A stretch of DNA of 64,000 nucleotides from MD308 sp051888795 (GTDB taxonomy: Bacteria > Bacillota > Clostridia > Lachnospirales > Lachnospiraceae). The stretch covers positions 1 through 64,000 of the forward strand of contig JBJFCD010000199.1 in NCBI GenBank assembly GCA_051888795.1, read 5' to 3'. Positions 8,737 to 17,587 of this stretch are shown here, piece after piece (the first letter of the stretch is position 1; each line of letters starts with the position of its first letter). The notes beneath the pieces are model-generated. The model was not told the origin of the DNA and did no database searches. It saw nothing but the letters and a program-made list of their open reading frames with translations. The position numbers and the translations under genes were made by a program.

Positions 8737-8785
8737 ATATGAAGAAAATGATTTGTATATTGGCGATACAGGAGAGGAAACTATT

Positions 8786-9454
8786 ATGGCAGCGATTAAT
8801 AATGACTGGTTGGAGGCTTTAAAGGGAGAATTTAAGAAACCATACTATAAGAAGTTGTTTGAAACAGTAAATGAAGAATACAGGACAAGGCTGATTTTTC
8901 CACCGGCAGATGATATTTTTAATGCATTTCATCTGACACCGCTTCATGAAGTAAAAGTGGTGATACTGGGACAGGATCCTTATCATAATAACGGACAGGC
9001 GCATGGGCTGTGTTTTTCTGTTCAGAAGGGGGTAGATATCCCGCCATCTCTTGTAAATATCTATCAGGAGCTTCATGATGATCTGGGATGTACAATACCG
9101 GATCATGGATGTCTGACAAAGTGGGCAAAGCAGGGAGTATTGATGTTAAATACTGTTCTTACTGTCCGCGCCCATCAGGCAAATTCTCATCGTGGAATCG
9201 GATGGGAAGAATTTACAGATGCAGCTATTATGGCTCTGAATAGTCAGGACAGACCGATTGTATTTATTTTATGGGGAGCACCTGCTCAGAAAAAAGAAAA
9301 AATGCTGAATAATCCAAAACATTTGATTTTGAAGGCACCACACCCCAGTCCGTTGTCTGCATACAGAGGATTTTTTGGGAGTAGACCATTCAGCCAGACA
9401 AATGAATTTTTAGAGGCTCATGGGGTCACACCTATAGATTGGCAGATTGAATAA
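8786..9454 (+). CDS. ung: Uracil-DNA glycosylase (family 1)
   Basis: 222 residues; removes uracil from DNA to start base excision repair. The water-activating loop GQDPYHNNGQAHGLCFSV has catalytic D64 and H67, and the DNA-intercalating loop HPSPLSAYRGFFGSRPFS is intact. The start at 8786 follows GGAGAGG by 8 nt; an in-frame codon 33 nt upstream lacks a good site. Probably cotranscribed with hisHF. Confidence 0.96.
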   Translation: MAAINNDWLEALKGEFKKPYYKKLFETVNEEYRTRLIFPPADDIFNAFHLTPLHEVKVVILGQDPYHNNGQAHGLCFSVQKGVDIPPSLVNIYQELHDDLGCTIPDHGCLTKWAKQGVLMLNTVLTVRAHQANSHRGIGWEEFTDAAIMALNSQDRPIVFILWGAPAQKKEKMLNNPKHLILKAPHPSPLSAYRGFFGSRPFSQTNEFLEAHGVTPIDWQIE

Positions 9455-9472
9455 TCTTTTTACCATATTTCC

Positions 9473-9502
9473 TTGATTTTTATTATACAGACAGAGTATA
9501 AT
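9473..9502 (+). promoter_or_regulatory. Promoter of the 9551 membrane-protein gene
   Basis: -35 TTGATT (9473-9478), 18-bp spacer, perfect -10 TATAAT (9497-9502). Confidence 0.7.
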
Positions 9503-9550
9503 AAAATAGTCAAAAAATAGTCAATCTAAACCAGAAACGGAGGGAAAAGG

Positions 9551-10090
9551 ATGGAATTAAAACAGACTAAAACAATCATTGATGTCCGCAGAGGTTACTT
9601 AATGACAGTTCTTGGGGTGAGTGTTATCGCAATTCTGGTTGCTGCTGTAATTGCCAATAATGTGGCTACGTACAGCATTCCGGTATTCACATTATTTGTA
9701 TTTGCGGTATTTGTAATAACGCTGTCGTTGTTTTATGATGTATTTATCAATTCTACATACAGAATTTTTATTGTAGATGATGATGTATACATCTATTATC
9801 CTACTTATAGCACAAGAGCAGGAAACGAATTTATCTTCTACAAAGTTAAAAAAGTAGATAGTGCAACAGTCAGAGGCAGCTCTATTGTATTTACCGGAGA
9901 TGTAGATGTTATAGCAGATGCTGTAGAGAGACCGGGAATGAAGCAGGTTGAAAATCCAAAAGCATTGTTTGAGGAAGTTTTTTCCTCGGAACATGTTTAT
10001 ACAATCAATAAGAGATTCCGCATATCCAGAATATTCGAGGGGGAAAATGAATTGATGGATAAGCTTGCAAAGAAAAAAGTTAAAAAATAA
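9551..10090 (+). CDS. Membrane protein of unknown function (179 aa)
   Basis: Two hydrophobic helices (about residues 18-38 and 43-65), then a soluble domain of about 110 residues dominated by beta strands (RIFIVDDDVYIYYPTYS, FIFYKVKKVDSATVRGSSI). The layout resembles bacterial PH-like membrane proteins, but I do not recognise the family. It has a Lys-rich C-terminus, its own promoter and a strong terminator, so it is a single-gene unit. GGAGGG precedes the ATG. Confidence 0.75.
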   Translation: MELKQTKTIIDVRRGYLMTVLGVSVIAILVAAVIANNVATYSIPVFTLFVFAVFVITLSLFYDVFINSTYRIFIVDDDVYIYYPTYSTRAGNEFIFYKVKKVDSATVRGSSIVFTGDVDVIADAVERPGMKQVENPKALFEEVFSSEHVYTINKRFRISRIFEGENELMDKLAKKKVKK

Positions 10091-10110
10091 TATGCTCAAT
10101 TATAAGTATT

Positions 10111-10143
10111 ATCCACCGCTGAAAAATCAGTGGTGGATTTTTT
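10111..10143 (+). terminator. Terminator after the 9551 gene
   Basis: Stem ATCCACCGCTGA / TCAGTGGTGGAT with an AAAA loop, followed by a T run. Confidence 0.9.
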
Positions 10144-10205
10144 GTATATAAAATGTGTAATACATATTGACAAATAGAGTGGAAAGTGATTGAATTATAG
10201 TATGA

Positions 10206-10229
10206 ACATATGAATATGTATTCATATGT
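10206..10229 (+). promoter_or_regulatory. ArsR/SmtB-type operator before the P-type ATPase
   Basis: A perfect 11-2-11 palindrome (arm ACATATGAATA, spacer TG) with core TGAA-N6-TTCA, the layout of known SmtB/CzrA-type operators. It lies 18 nt before the ATPase start. A TTGACA (10167-10172) upstream may be the -35, though no good -10 at standard spacing is visible. The ArsR protein at 12657 is the likely ligand (inference). Confidence 0.75.
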
Positions 10230-10247
10230 AAATGACGGAGGTTATTT

Positions 10248-12521
10248 ATGAAAAATATAGAAGAAAAATCACATGAGCATCGACATGAAGAATGTAGTTG
10301 CTGCGGACACGAACATGAACATCATCATGAGCACGAGCACCATCATGAGCATCAACATGAAGAATGTAGTTGTTGCGGACACGAACATGAACATCATCAT
10401 GAACATGAACTCCCGACTCATGTTGCGCATACAGTTTATCGATTGGAGAATCTTGGCTGTGCCAATTGCGCTGCAAAAATGGAACATAAGATTAATGAAT
10501 TACCGGAAGTAACAAAAGCGACAATTACATTTGCAACCAAAAAGCTGACTGTTGCATCAGATAAACAGGACGATCTGCTCCCCTTGCTGCAGAAAATCTG
10601 CTCATCTATTGAGTCCGAGGTTGTGGTAGTTCCAGAGGAAGAGTCTAAACCCGAAAAAAAAGAAAAAGAAAGCTTTTTACAGGCTTATAAAAAAGAAATC
10701 TGTGAAGTCGGAGCAGGTGCAATTCTTTTTGCCGGCGGTATAATTATAAAGCAAACAGATATAAGATATATTAGTGCAGCTCTGTTTATAGTGGCTTATC
10801 TGATTCTGGGATTTGAGATTGTGTGGAAAGCAATTAAAAATTTAAAAAATGGAAGAGTTTTTGATGAGAATTTTCTCATGAGTGTCGCAACAATTGCGGC
10901 GTTTGCTATCGGCGATTTTGCAGAGGCTGTCGGCGTTATGCTGTTCTATCGTGTAGGAGAACTTTTTGAGGATATTGCAGTGGAAAGAAGTCGTTCTCAG
11001 ATTATGGAGGCAGTGGATCTTCGCCCTGAAGTAGTAAATCTTATTGAAGGATCTCAGGTAAAAGTGATTCCGGCAAAAGATGCAAAACCGGGAGATGTCA
11101 TTATGGTTCGTCCGGGGGACAGAATTCCGCTTGACGGTGTGGTAACAGAAGGAGAGAGCAGGATTGATACATCGCCGGTAACAGGAGAGCCTGTGCCAGT
11201 CAGAGTTTATCCCGGCGAACAGGTTATTTCAGGCTGTGTGAATGAGCAGGGAGTTCTGAAAGTAAAAGTAGAAAAGGCATTAAGTGAATCCATGGTATCA
11301 AGAATTCTGGATTCTGTAGAAAATGCGGCGGCAAGTAAGCCAAAGATCGATCGTTTTATTACAAGGTTCGCAAGAGTCTATACTCCTGTTGTTGTGATCG
11401 TAGCTGTTCTGACAGCGATTGTTCCTTCTTTGATTGGAGGCAACTGGAATCATTGGATCTATACCGCAATTACATTTCTGGTAATCAGTTGTCCGTGTGC
11501 ACTGGTGTTGAGTGTTCCGTTAGCGTTTTTCTCAGGCATAGGGGCTGGCTCAAAAAAGGGAATTTTATTCAAGGGCGGAGTTGCAATCGAGGCTTTAAAA
11601 GATGTCAAAGCTGTTGTAATGGATAAAACCGGAACGATTACACAGGGAAAGTTTGAAGTGAAAAAAACAGTGACCATTAACCGTTTAACAGAAAAACAGA
11701 TTTTGACGATGGCTGCGGACTGTGAGCTTGATTCAACACATCCGATTGCAAACAGTATTGTTCATGCTGCAAGGGAGAGAAAGCTGTCATTAGTAAGACC
11801 GGCAAAAGTTCAGGAGATACCTGGGAAAGGAATTGAAGCTGTATTTCCGGAAGGAATAGTATTGTGTGGAAATGCAGCTCTCATGGAAGAAAAAGGCGTG
11901 GATATCCGGACTTTCCGTAAAGAAGACAGTGGTACAGAAGTGTTGCTTGCAGTTGACGGCAAACTGGAAGGATACCTTATCATAGATGATGTCATTAAGG
12001 AAGAAGCAAAAGAATCAATAAAAGACATGAAACAGATGGGACTTGTGACAGCAATGCTTACCGGAGATGCGAAAAAGAATGCGCAGGCAGTATCAAATGA
12101 AGTAGGAATTGACGAGGTTCATGCGCAGCTGATTCCTCAGGAAAAGCTCGAAAGACTTCAGAATATCAGAGAGCGCCACGGTTCTGTAATGTTTGTGGGA
12201 GATGGCATCAATGATGCACCGGTACTTGCCGGGGCAGATGTGGGAGCTGCTATGGGAAGCGGTGCGGATGCTGCAATTGAAGCAGCAGATGTTGTGTTTA
12301 TGACATCTTCCGTTCAGGCGATTCCCGATTCCATCAAAATTGCAAAAACCACGGGAAAGATTGCGATGCAGAATGTTGTATTTGCTCTTGCTGTTAAGTT
12401 GATTGTTATGATTTTAGGTTTTGCTGGATATGCAAATATGTGGATGGCGGTATTTGCAGATACAGGAGTAGCGATGCTCTGTGTACTGAACTCTATCCGT
12501 GTGCTTTACAAAAAATATTAA
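10248..12521 (+). CDS. Zn/Cd/Pb-type P1B ATPase with His-rich N-terminus
   Basis: 757-residue heavy-metal efflux ATPase (CadA/ZntA type). Residues 9-54 are a His/Glu/Cys-rich tail made of a 24-residue repeat (HEECSCCGHEHEHHHEH). An HMA domain with C71-x-x-C74 follows. Membrane metal motif C415-P-C lies in helix 6; TGEP is the dephosphorylation loop; D459 in DKTGTIT is phosphorylated; HP (STHPIANS) and GDGINDAPVL are present. An Asp in the last helix (FADTGVAMLCVL) fits the Zn/Cd/Pb subgroup. The SmtB-type palindrome just upstream suggests metal-induced derepression. Confidence 0.9.
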   Translation: MKNIEEKSHEHRHEECSCCGHEHEHHHEHEHHHEHQHEECSCCGHEHEHHHEHELPTHVAHTVYRLENLGCANCAAKMEHKINELPEVTKATITFATKKLTVASDKQDDLLPLLQKICSSIESEVVVVPEEESKPEKKEKESFLQAYKKEICEVGAGAILFAGGIIIKQTDIRYISAALFIVAYLILGFEIVWKAIKNLKNGRVFDENFLMSVATIAAFAIGDFAEAVGVMLFYRVGELFEDIAVERSRSQIMEAVDLRPEVVNLIEGSQVKVIPAKDAKPGDVIMVRPGDRIPLDGVVTEGESRIDTSPVTGEPVPVRVYPGEQVISGCVNEQGVLKVKVEKALSESMVSRILDSVENAAASKPKIDRFITRFARVYTPVVVIVAVLTAIVPSLIGGNWNHWIYTAITFLVISCPCALVLSVPLAFFSGIGAGSKKGILFKGGVAIEALKDVKAVVMDKTGTITQGKFEVKKTVTINRLTEKQILTMAADCELDSTHPIANSIVHAARERKLSLVRPAKVQEIPGKGIEAVFPEGIVLCGNAALMEEKGVDIRTFRKEDSGTEVLLAVDGKLEGYLIIDDVIKEEAKESIKDMKQMGLVTAMLTGDAKKNAQAVSNEVGIDEVHAQLIPQEKLERLQNIRERHGSVMFVGDGINDAPVLAGADVGAAMGSGADAAIEAADVVFMTSSVQAIPDSIKIAKTTGKIAMQNVVFALAVKLIVMILGFAGYANMWMAVFADTGVAMLCVLNSIRVLYKKY
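10284..10427 (+). repeat. 72-bp tandem duplication encoding the His/Cys tail
   Basis: Two near-identical 72-bp units (from 10284 and 10356), each encoding HEECSCCGHEHEHHHEHE-type sequence, with few base differences. Copy number of such units usually varies between strains. Confidence 0.7.
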
Positions 12522-12541
12522 AAAAAATAGCGAAAAGAGTA

Positions 12542-12609
12542 TTACGATTTTCTTAAATTTGTTTATAATTTATGCCAGATGGTTGAAATGATTTCATCCA
12601 TTTGGCATA
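12542..12609 (+). promoter_or_regulatory. Promoter and palindrome before arsR
   Basis: -10 TATAAT at 12564-12569 with a weak -35 TTACGA (12542-12547, 16-bp spacer). A long imperfect palindrome (12571-12609, 19-nt arms around one central base, core TGAAATGATTTCA) starts right after the -10 and would cover the transcription start. Likely self-operator of the ArsR protein, or a hairpin in its leader. Confidence 0.6.
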
Positions 12610-12656
12610 ATTAATCTGATGCATATTTATGGAGGATGAAAGGAAGGAATGAATGT

Positions 12657-13016
12657 ATGAAGAAAACAGAAGTAGAGTGCTGCGATGTTACATGCATTCA
12701 CAGTGATATGATCCGAAAAGTGAAAGAACTGATGCCTGATGATGATCTGCTGAGTGATCTTGCGGATTTTTACAAGGTCTTTGGTGATGCGACAAGGGTG
12801 AAGATTCTCTGTGTACTGCTGGAGTCCGAGATGTGTGTCTGTGATTTGGCTGAACTTCTGGGAATGACACAGTCAGCTATTTCACATCAGCTTCGTGTGC
12901 TTAAACAGATGAAACTGGTTAAAAACCGAAGAGAAGGGAAGACAGTGTATTATTCTCTGGCAGATGGACATATTCAGACAATTATCAGTCAGGGAATGGA
13001 GCATATTCAGGAATAA
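12657..13016 (+). CDS. ArsR/SmtB-family metal-sensing repressor
   Basis: 119 residues. The winged HTH has MCVCDLAELLGMTQSAISHQ with the two cysteines of the CVCDLAE metal site, as in CadC/ArsR sensors. Further candidate metal ligands are the N-terminal Cys cluster (VECCDVTCIH), comparable to the CadC N-terminal site. C-terminal His residues (GHIQTIISQGMEHIQE) resemble the alpha-5 zinc site of SmtB/CzrA. The start at 12657 has AGGAAGG 9-10 nt upstream, while the longer frame has a site too close to its ATG. It lies between two P-type ATPases and is a natural regulator of both. Confidence 0.9.
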   Translation: MKKTEVECCDVTCIHSDMIRKVKELMPDDDLLSDLADFYKVFGDATRVKILCVLLESEMCVCDLAELLGMTQSAISHQLRVLKQMKLVKNRREGKTVYYSLADGHIQTIISQGMEHIQE

Positions 13017-13047
13017 TTTGAATATAGATACAAAAAAGGGAACGGTT

Positions 13048-14910
13048 ATGACAGAACAGTTGAAAAAAAGAAGTGTCATTTATGGTGCAGGCGTATTGAT
13101 ATATGTCTTTGGTGTAATTTTAACATTACAGTTTACTGTGTCAGATTGGACAAAGTTTTTTGTATTTCTTATAGCCTATCTTGTAATCAGCTTCGATGCA
13201 TTTCGGGGGTTGAGCGAAAGACTGATGCAGAAGAAATTCTTAACAGAATATACTTTGATCATTCTGGCTACAGTGGGAGCTTTTGGCATTGGAAAATATG
13301 TTGAAGGCGTTTTTGTTATGATTTTATTTGAATTAGGTATGATTTTTGAAGCATTTGCTACGGATAATGCGAAGAGGACAATCGCAGAGATGATAGATAT
13401 CCGTCCGGCGTATGCGACTCGTAAGATCAAGGGAAAAGAGGTGCAGGTAGATCCTTCTGAACTGAAGCTGCGCCATATTATCGTTATCAAGCCAGGGGAG
13501 ATAATTCCGGTGGATGCCATAGTCACAGCCGGGGTGACAACAATTGATACAAAAGCGCTGACAGGAGAAGCGATGCCTCAGACGGCGAGACCAGGCGATA
13601 CAATTTACAGTGGATGTATCAACCTGAGTGGTGTGATTGAAGCGAGAGTTACAAAACTATATGAAGATTCAACGGTCTCAAGGATCATGAAGATGGTAGA
13701 AGATGCCCAGCAGTTGAAAGCGGAAAGTGAAACATTTGTTGCAAGGTTTTCAAAAATATATACGCCGGTTATGCTTATCCTCGCTATTGTGGTAATGCTC
13801 TATCCGCCACTTAGTTTTTCATACGGAAACTGGGATACATGGATTTATCGCGGACTTATCTTTATGATTGTGGCCTGCCCCAGCGGTTTGTCACTGTCCA
13901 TACCGATTGCATTTTTAGGTGGGATTGCTTCGGCTGCCCGGCAGGGTATATTAATTAAAGGTGGAAACTATCTGGAAGATCTTTCTAAAGCAAATGTTTT
14001 TGTCTTTGATAAGACAGGAACATTAACAGAAGGTGTTTTTCTGGTAAAAGAGATACATGCCGTCAGCGGAACAGAGGAAGAGATGTTAAAGATTGCTGCA
14101 CATGCGGAGAGTTATTCCAACCATCCGATCGCACAGTCGCTATTAGAAGCATATGATGGAACGATTGACAGAGAAAAAGTATATAGAGTAAAAGAAATTC
14201 CAGGTTATGGTATCAGCGCTACATATGAAGGACAGAGAGTCCATGTCGGAAATCGCAGGCTCATGGAAAGACAGAAGATAGATGTGGAAGAGGTAAATAC
14301 TACGGGATCAGTAGTATATGTAGCGGTTGGTAAAACTTATCTCGGATATATCATCATTTCAGATCAGATCAGAGAAGAAGCTTATGATGTGATGGATTAT
14401 CTTCGTGAGAAATGTAACGGTGTTTTGGTTATGCTGACCGGAGACACTGAAAAAGCCGGTGTAGAAGTTGCCGATGAGCTGGGACTTGATTATGCGTATA
14501 CAAACCTTATGCCGATGGATAAGCTGGAGCAGCTGGAAGAATTTTTCTATATTCAGGATGATTCAGAAAGACTGGTCTGTGTAGGAGACGGAATCAATGA
14601 TGCACCTGTACTTTCCAGAGCAGACATTGGTATCGCAATGGGTGACCTTGGCTCGGCAGCAGCAATCGAGGCAGCGGATATTGTGCTCATGAATGACGAT
14701 CTTTCCAAAATAAAAGATGCTATCCGCATTGCAAAGGAAACACTTCATGTCGTAAGTCAGAATATTGCATTTGCTATGGTTGTAAAATTTCTGGTGCTTT
14801 TTATGGCGGTTATCGGATATTTCGGCATGTGGGAAGCAATTTTAGTGGAAGTAGGAGTTGTATTCGTTGCAATTTTAAATGCATCTGGCGTTGTAAAATT
14901 TACTGTGTAA
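13048..14910 (+). CDS. P1B-type ATPase with CPS motif, no HMA domain
   Basis: 620 residues, all core ATPase motifs present: TGEA in the actuator domain, D321 in DKTGTLTEG, HP in SNHPIAQS, GDGINDAPVL. The metal-path motif in helix 6 reads C277-P-S instead of the usual CPC/SPC, and the last helix has EVG where the first ATPase has DTG. There is no N-terminal HMA or His-rich region. The start follows a poor site (AAGGGA), 31 nt behind arsR, so it is probably cotranscribed with and translationally dependent on arsR. Metal specificity cannot be assigned. Confidence 0.85.
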   Translation: MTEQLKKRSVIYGAGVLIYVFGVILTLQFTVSDWTKFFVFLIAYLVISFDAFRGLSERLMQKKFLTEYTLIILATVGAFGIGKYVEGVFVMILFELGMIFEAFATDNAKRTIAEMIDIRPAYATRKIKGKEVQVDPSELKLRHIIVIKPGEIIPVDAIVTAGVTTIDTKALTGEAMPQTARPGDTIYSGCINLSGVIEARVTKLYEDSTVSRIMKMVEDAQQLKAESETFVARFSKIYTPVMLILAIVVMLYPPLSFSYGNWDTWIYRGLIFMIVACPSGLSLSIPIAFLGGIASAARQGILIKGGNYLEDLSKANVFVFDKTGTLTEGVFLVKEIHAVSGTEEEMLKIAAHAESYSNHPIAQSLLEAYDGTIDREKVYRVKEIPGYGISATYEGQRVHVGNRRLMERQKIDVEEVNTTGSVVYVAVGKTYLGYIIISDQIREEAYDVMDYLREKCNGVLVMLTGDTEKAGVEVADELGLDYAYTNLMPMDKLEQLEEFFYIQDDSERLVCVGDGINDAPVLSRADIGIAMGDLGSAAAIEAADIVLMNDDLSKIKDAIRIAKETLHVVSQNIAFAMVVKFLVLFMAVIGYFGMWEAILVEVGVVFVAILNASGVVKFTV

Positions 14911-14975
14911 ATAATAAAGAATAAAAAAGAAGCAATGGTATACATAAACAAGTAAAAACAGAGGAGACTAAACGA

Positions 14976-15500
14976 ATGAAACGATTTCGGATGACAGCGC
15001 TGATTTTTATATTGGCGCTGAGTCTGTCTGGATGTATAACAAATCCATACAAATCAGGGGTAAAAGCATTAGAAAATGAAGATTATGAAGAAGCAGCCAA
15101 AAGCTTTTCTGAAGCTGTAGAAAAAGATAAGAATACAGCGGATGCGTACAGAGGTCTGGGGATTGCTCTGTGGGAAACAAAAGATTACGAGGGGGCAAGG
15201 GATGCTTTGGAAAAAGCATTACAGGCAGGAACTGAAAAGACTGGTACTATTTATAATCTTCTGGGAAATTGTGAGTTAAAACTTGGAAATGCGAAAGAGG
15301 CCGCCGGATATTTTGAAACAGGGTTGGAAGATAAAGATTTAAGTAACGAACTTAGGCAGGAAATGCGTTTTAATACCATTGTCTCGTATGAACAAATGGG
15401 CGATGCGGAGACCGCAAAGTCGTTGCTTGAAGAATATATATCTGAATATCCGGATGATGAGGAAGCAGCGAAAGAGGCAGAATTTTTAGAAACGAGATAG
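14976..15500 (+). CDS. TPR-repeat lipoprotein
   Basis: 174 residues. The signal peptide ends in lipobox LSGC with the lipidated Cys at residue 20. At least three tetratricopeptide repeats follow (ALENEDYEEAAKSFSEAVEK, GLGIALWETKDYEGARDALE, LLGNCELKLGNAKEAAGYF). TPR domains mediate protein contacts on the outer face of the membrane; the partner is unknown. hflX starts 3 nt after the stop, indicating cotranscription. GAGGAG precedes the ATG. Confidence 0.85.
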   Translation: MKRFRMTALIFILALSLSGCITNPYKSGVKALENEDYEEAAKSFSEAVEKDKNTADAYRGLGIALWETKDYEGARDALEKALQAGTEKTGTIYNLLGNCELKLGNAKEAAGYFETGLEDKDLSNELRQEMRFNTIVSYEQMGDAETAKSLLEEYISEYPDDEEAAKEAEFLETR

Positions 15501-15503
15501 TAT

Positions 15504-16769
15504 ATGATAGAATTAAGAAAAGAAACCGAAAGAGTGATTCTGGTAGGGGTCAGTCTTATGGACGCAGAGCAGACAGATAGGTCTTTAGATGAACTTTCAG
15601 AGCTTGCAAAAACAGCAGGTGCTGAAGCTGTGGGGAGAGTGATCCAAAGCAGAGAGCAGATCCATCCGGGTACTTATGTCGGAAAAGGTAAACTCGGGGA
15701 GATCAAAGACCTTGTATGGGAGACGGAAGCAACAGGAATTATCTGTGATGATGAATTGACTCCTGTACAGATGAAGAATCTTCAGGATGAACTCGATGTG
15801 AAGGTGATGGATCGTACTTTAGTGATACTGGATATTTTTGCGGAAAGAGCATCAACCAGTGAAGGAAAGATACAGGTAGAGCTGGCACAGCTCAAGTATC
15901 GCCAGACAAGGCTAACAGGTTTTGGTACAGCGCTGTCAAGGCTCGGTGGAGGAATCGGAACACGTGGTCCAGGTGAAAAAAAGCTCGAGATGGATCGAAG
16001 ATTAATAAAAAACCGGATTGCGCAGTTGAACCGTGAACTCAAGGATGTAAAACGTCATCGTGAGATTACCAGGGAACAGAGGAGTAAGAAGAAACTTCCT
16101 GTAGTGGCAATAGTAGGTTACACAAACGCAGGAAAATCTACACTTTTAAATACATTGACAGGATCAGAAATCCTGGCTGAAGATAAATTGTTTGCAACAC
16201 TTGACCCAACCACAAGAGGATTAAAACTCCCGGGAGGTCAGGAGATTTTGCTGACAGATACAGTAGGATTCATTCAGAAACTGCCCCACCATTTGATTGA
16301 AGCGTTCAAAAGCACATTGGAAGAGGCGAAATATGCGGATATGATTCTTCATGTTGTGGATGCGTCAAATCCTCTGATGGATGAGCAGATGTTTACCGTC
16401 TATGAGACACTTCAGAATCTGGAAGTAGGAGATAAGCCGGTTATTACAGCATTCAACAAGCAGGATAAGCTGGAAGAGGCTTTGATTGTACGTGATTTCA
16501 GGGCTGATTATACTGTGAAAATCTCTGCCAGAACCGGCAGAGGTATTGATGAACTTTTGGAAACGATTGAAGCAGTCCTGAGGGATCAGAAGATTGCAAT
16601 AGAGTTTTTATATGATTACAAAGATGCAGCGAAGATACAGCTCATCCGTAGATATGGTGAGCTTACAGCCGAGGAATACCGGGATGATGGAATCTATGTC
16701 ACCGGTTATATCCCAGCAGAGTTTTATAGTAAAGTATCTCTTGGAGATTCTGAGAAAAAGCGTTTGTAA
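15504..16769 (+). CDS. hflX: Ribosome-associated GTPase HflX
   Basis: 421 residues. An N-terminal HflX nucleotide-binding domain (about 1-120), a helical linker with GIGTRGPGEKKLEMDRR, then the G domain: G1 GYTNAGKSTLLN near residue 210, G3 DTVGF, G4 NKQD and G5 SARTG. HflX splits stalled or stressed ribosomes. Normal length. Its last 46 nt overlap the convergent AraC-family gene and no terminator separates them, so antisense interference is possible. Confidence 0.93.
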   Translation: MIELRKETERVILVGVSLMDAEQTDRSLDELSELAKTAGAEAVGRVIQSREQIHPGTYVGKGKLGEIKDLVWETEATGIICDDELTPVQMKNLQDELDVKVMDRTLVILDIFAERASTSEGKIQVELAQLKYRQTRLTGFGTALSRLGGGIGTRGPGEKKLEMDRRLIKNRIAQLNRELKDVKRHREITREQRSKKKLPVVAIVGYTNAGKSTLLNTLTGSEILAEDKLFATLDPTTRGLKLPGGQEILLTDTVGFIQKLPHHLIEAFKSTLEEAKYADMILHVVDASNPLMDEQMFTVYETLQNLEVGDKPVITAFNKQDKLEEALIVRDFRADYTVKISARTGRGIDELLETIEAVLRDQKIAIEFLYDYKDAAKIQLIRRYGELTAEEYRDDGIYVTGYIPAEFYSKVSLGDSEKKRL

Positions 16770-17560
16770 GCTCTGGAAAAAGTAGAATAGTCTTTATAGC
16801 CACAGTCAAAACAGGCTTGTGTGCTGGGAATTCCGGACAATATAAGTTCTTTAGCAAGCAGGAGACGTTTACGGGATATATAATTACCAAGTGTATAACC
16901 GGTTTCCTGCTTAAATTGTCTCATCATATAATATTTGCTGACAAAAAATGTGTCGGCAATTTTATCGATTTTCAGATCGTCAGTCAGATGGTCATTTACG
17001 TATTGTAAAATTTCTGTTACTTTGGAAGGATTGCTTTCAGTGTCTATAAATTCCAGATGATTTTTAAGCGCTGCCCTGTTTAAATGGACCATAAATTCCA
17101 AAAATAAAACCTGACGATACAGTTCCGCTGCATAGCCTTCATCTGCAAATGACTTTTCAAGTCTTACGATAGAACGGAACAGAGAGCTTTTTTCCAGAGA
17201 AGGGATTCGAAGTACGTTAGAGCGTTCTTCTTTTGCTTTCTGAAAGCAGAAGCTCAGATCATAGGAATCTGTTCTGTAAGCGTTCATAAAATTCGGAGAA
17301 ATATAGACAATGATTCTTTCATATATTTCCCTGTTGTCTACCAGAAGACGGTGCATGTCATTATGCTTAACCAGCACAATATCATAAGGCTTCAGTTCAT
17401 AGGATTTCCCTTCGATCATATAAGAAACTTTTCCTTTGATGAAAATTGTGATCTTATCGAAATCATGGTAATGTGTTTTTATTTCATGGGATTCTTTGTC
17501 AGTCAGGTGAAACAATTTGAATTCACTGTTTAAATATCCTTTTTTTTCGTATGATTCCAT
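16724..17560 (-). CDS. AraC/XylS-family transcriptional regulator
   Basis: 278 residues. An N-terminal cupin-type ligand-binding half (about 20-110; HYHDFDKITIFIKG, SYELKPYDIVLV) and a C-terminal pair of HTH motifs (about 178-275; KIDKIADTFFVSKYYMMRQF and ACFDCGYKDYSTFSRAYKRF). AGGAGGG lies on the minus strand 6 nt before the ATG. It is divergent from the dapF-like gene, and 13-bp direct repeats lie between them. Effector unknown, perhaps a sugar as in many cupin-AraC regulators. Confidence 0.9.
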   Translation of the reverse strand: MESYEKKGYLNSEFKLFHLTDKESHEIKTHYHDFDKITIFIKGKVSYMIEGKSYELKPYDIVLVKHNDMHRLLVDNREIYERIIVYISPNFMNAYRTDSYDLSFCFQKAKEERSNVLRIPSLEKSSLFRSIVRLEKSFADEGYAAELYRQVLFLEFMVHLNRAALKNHLEFIDTESNPSKVTEILQYVNDHLTDDLKIDKIADTFFVSKYYMMRQFKQETGYTLGNYISRKRLLLAKELILSGIPSTQACFDCGYKDYSTFSRAYKRFFSESPRDTLL

Positions 17561-17587
17561 GATGCCCTCCTGAGATAACCGGTTTGT

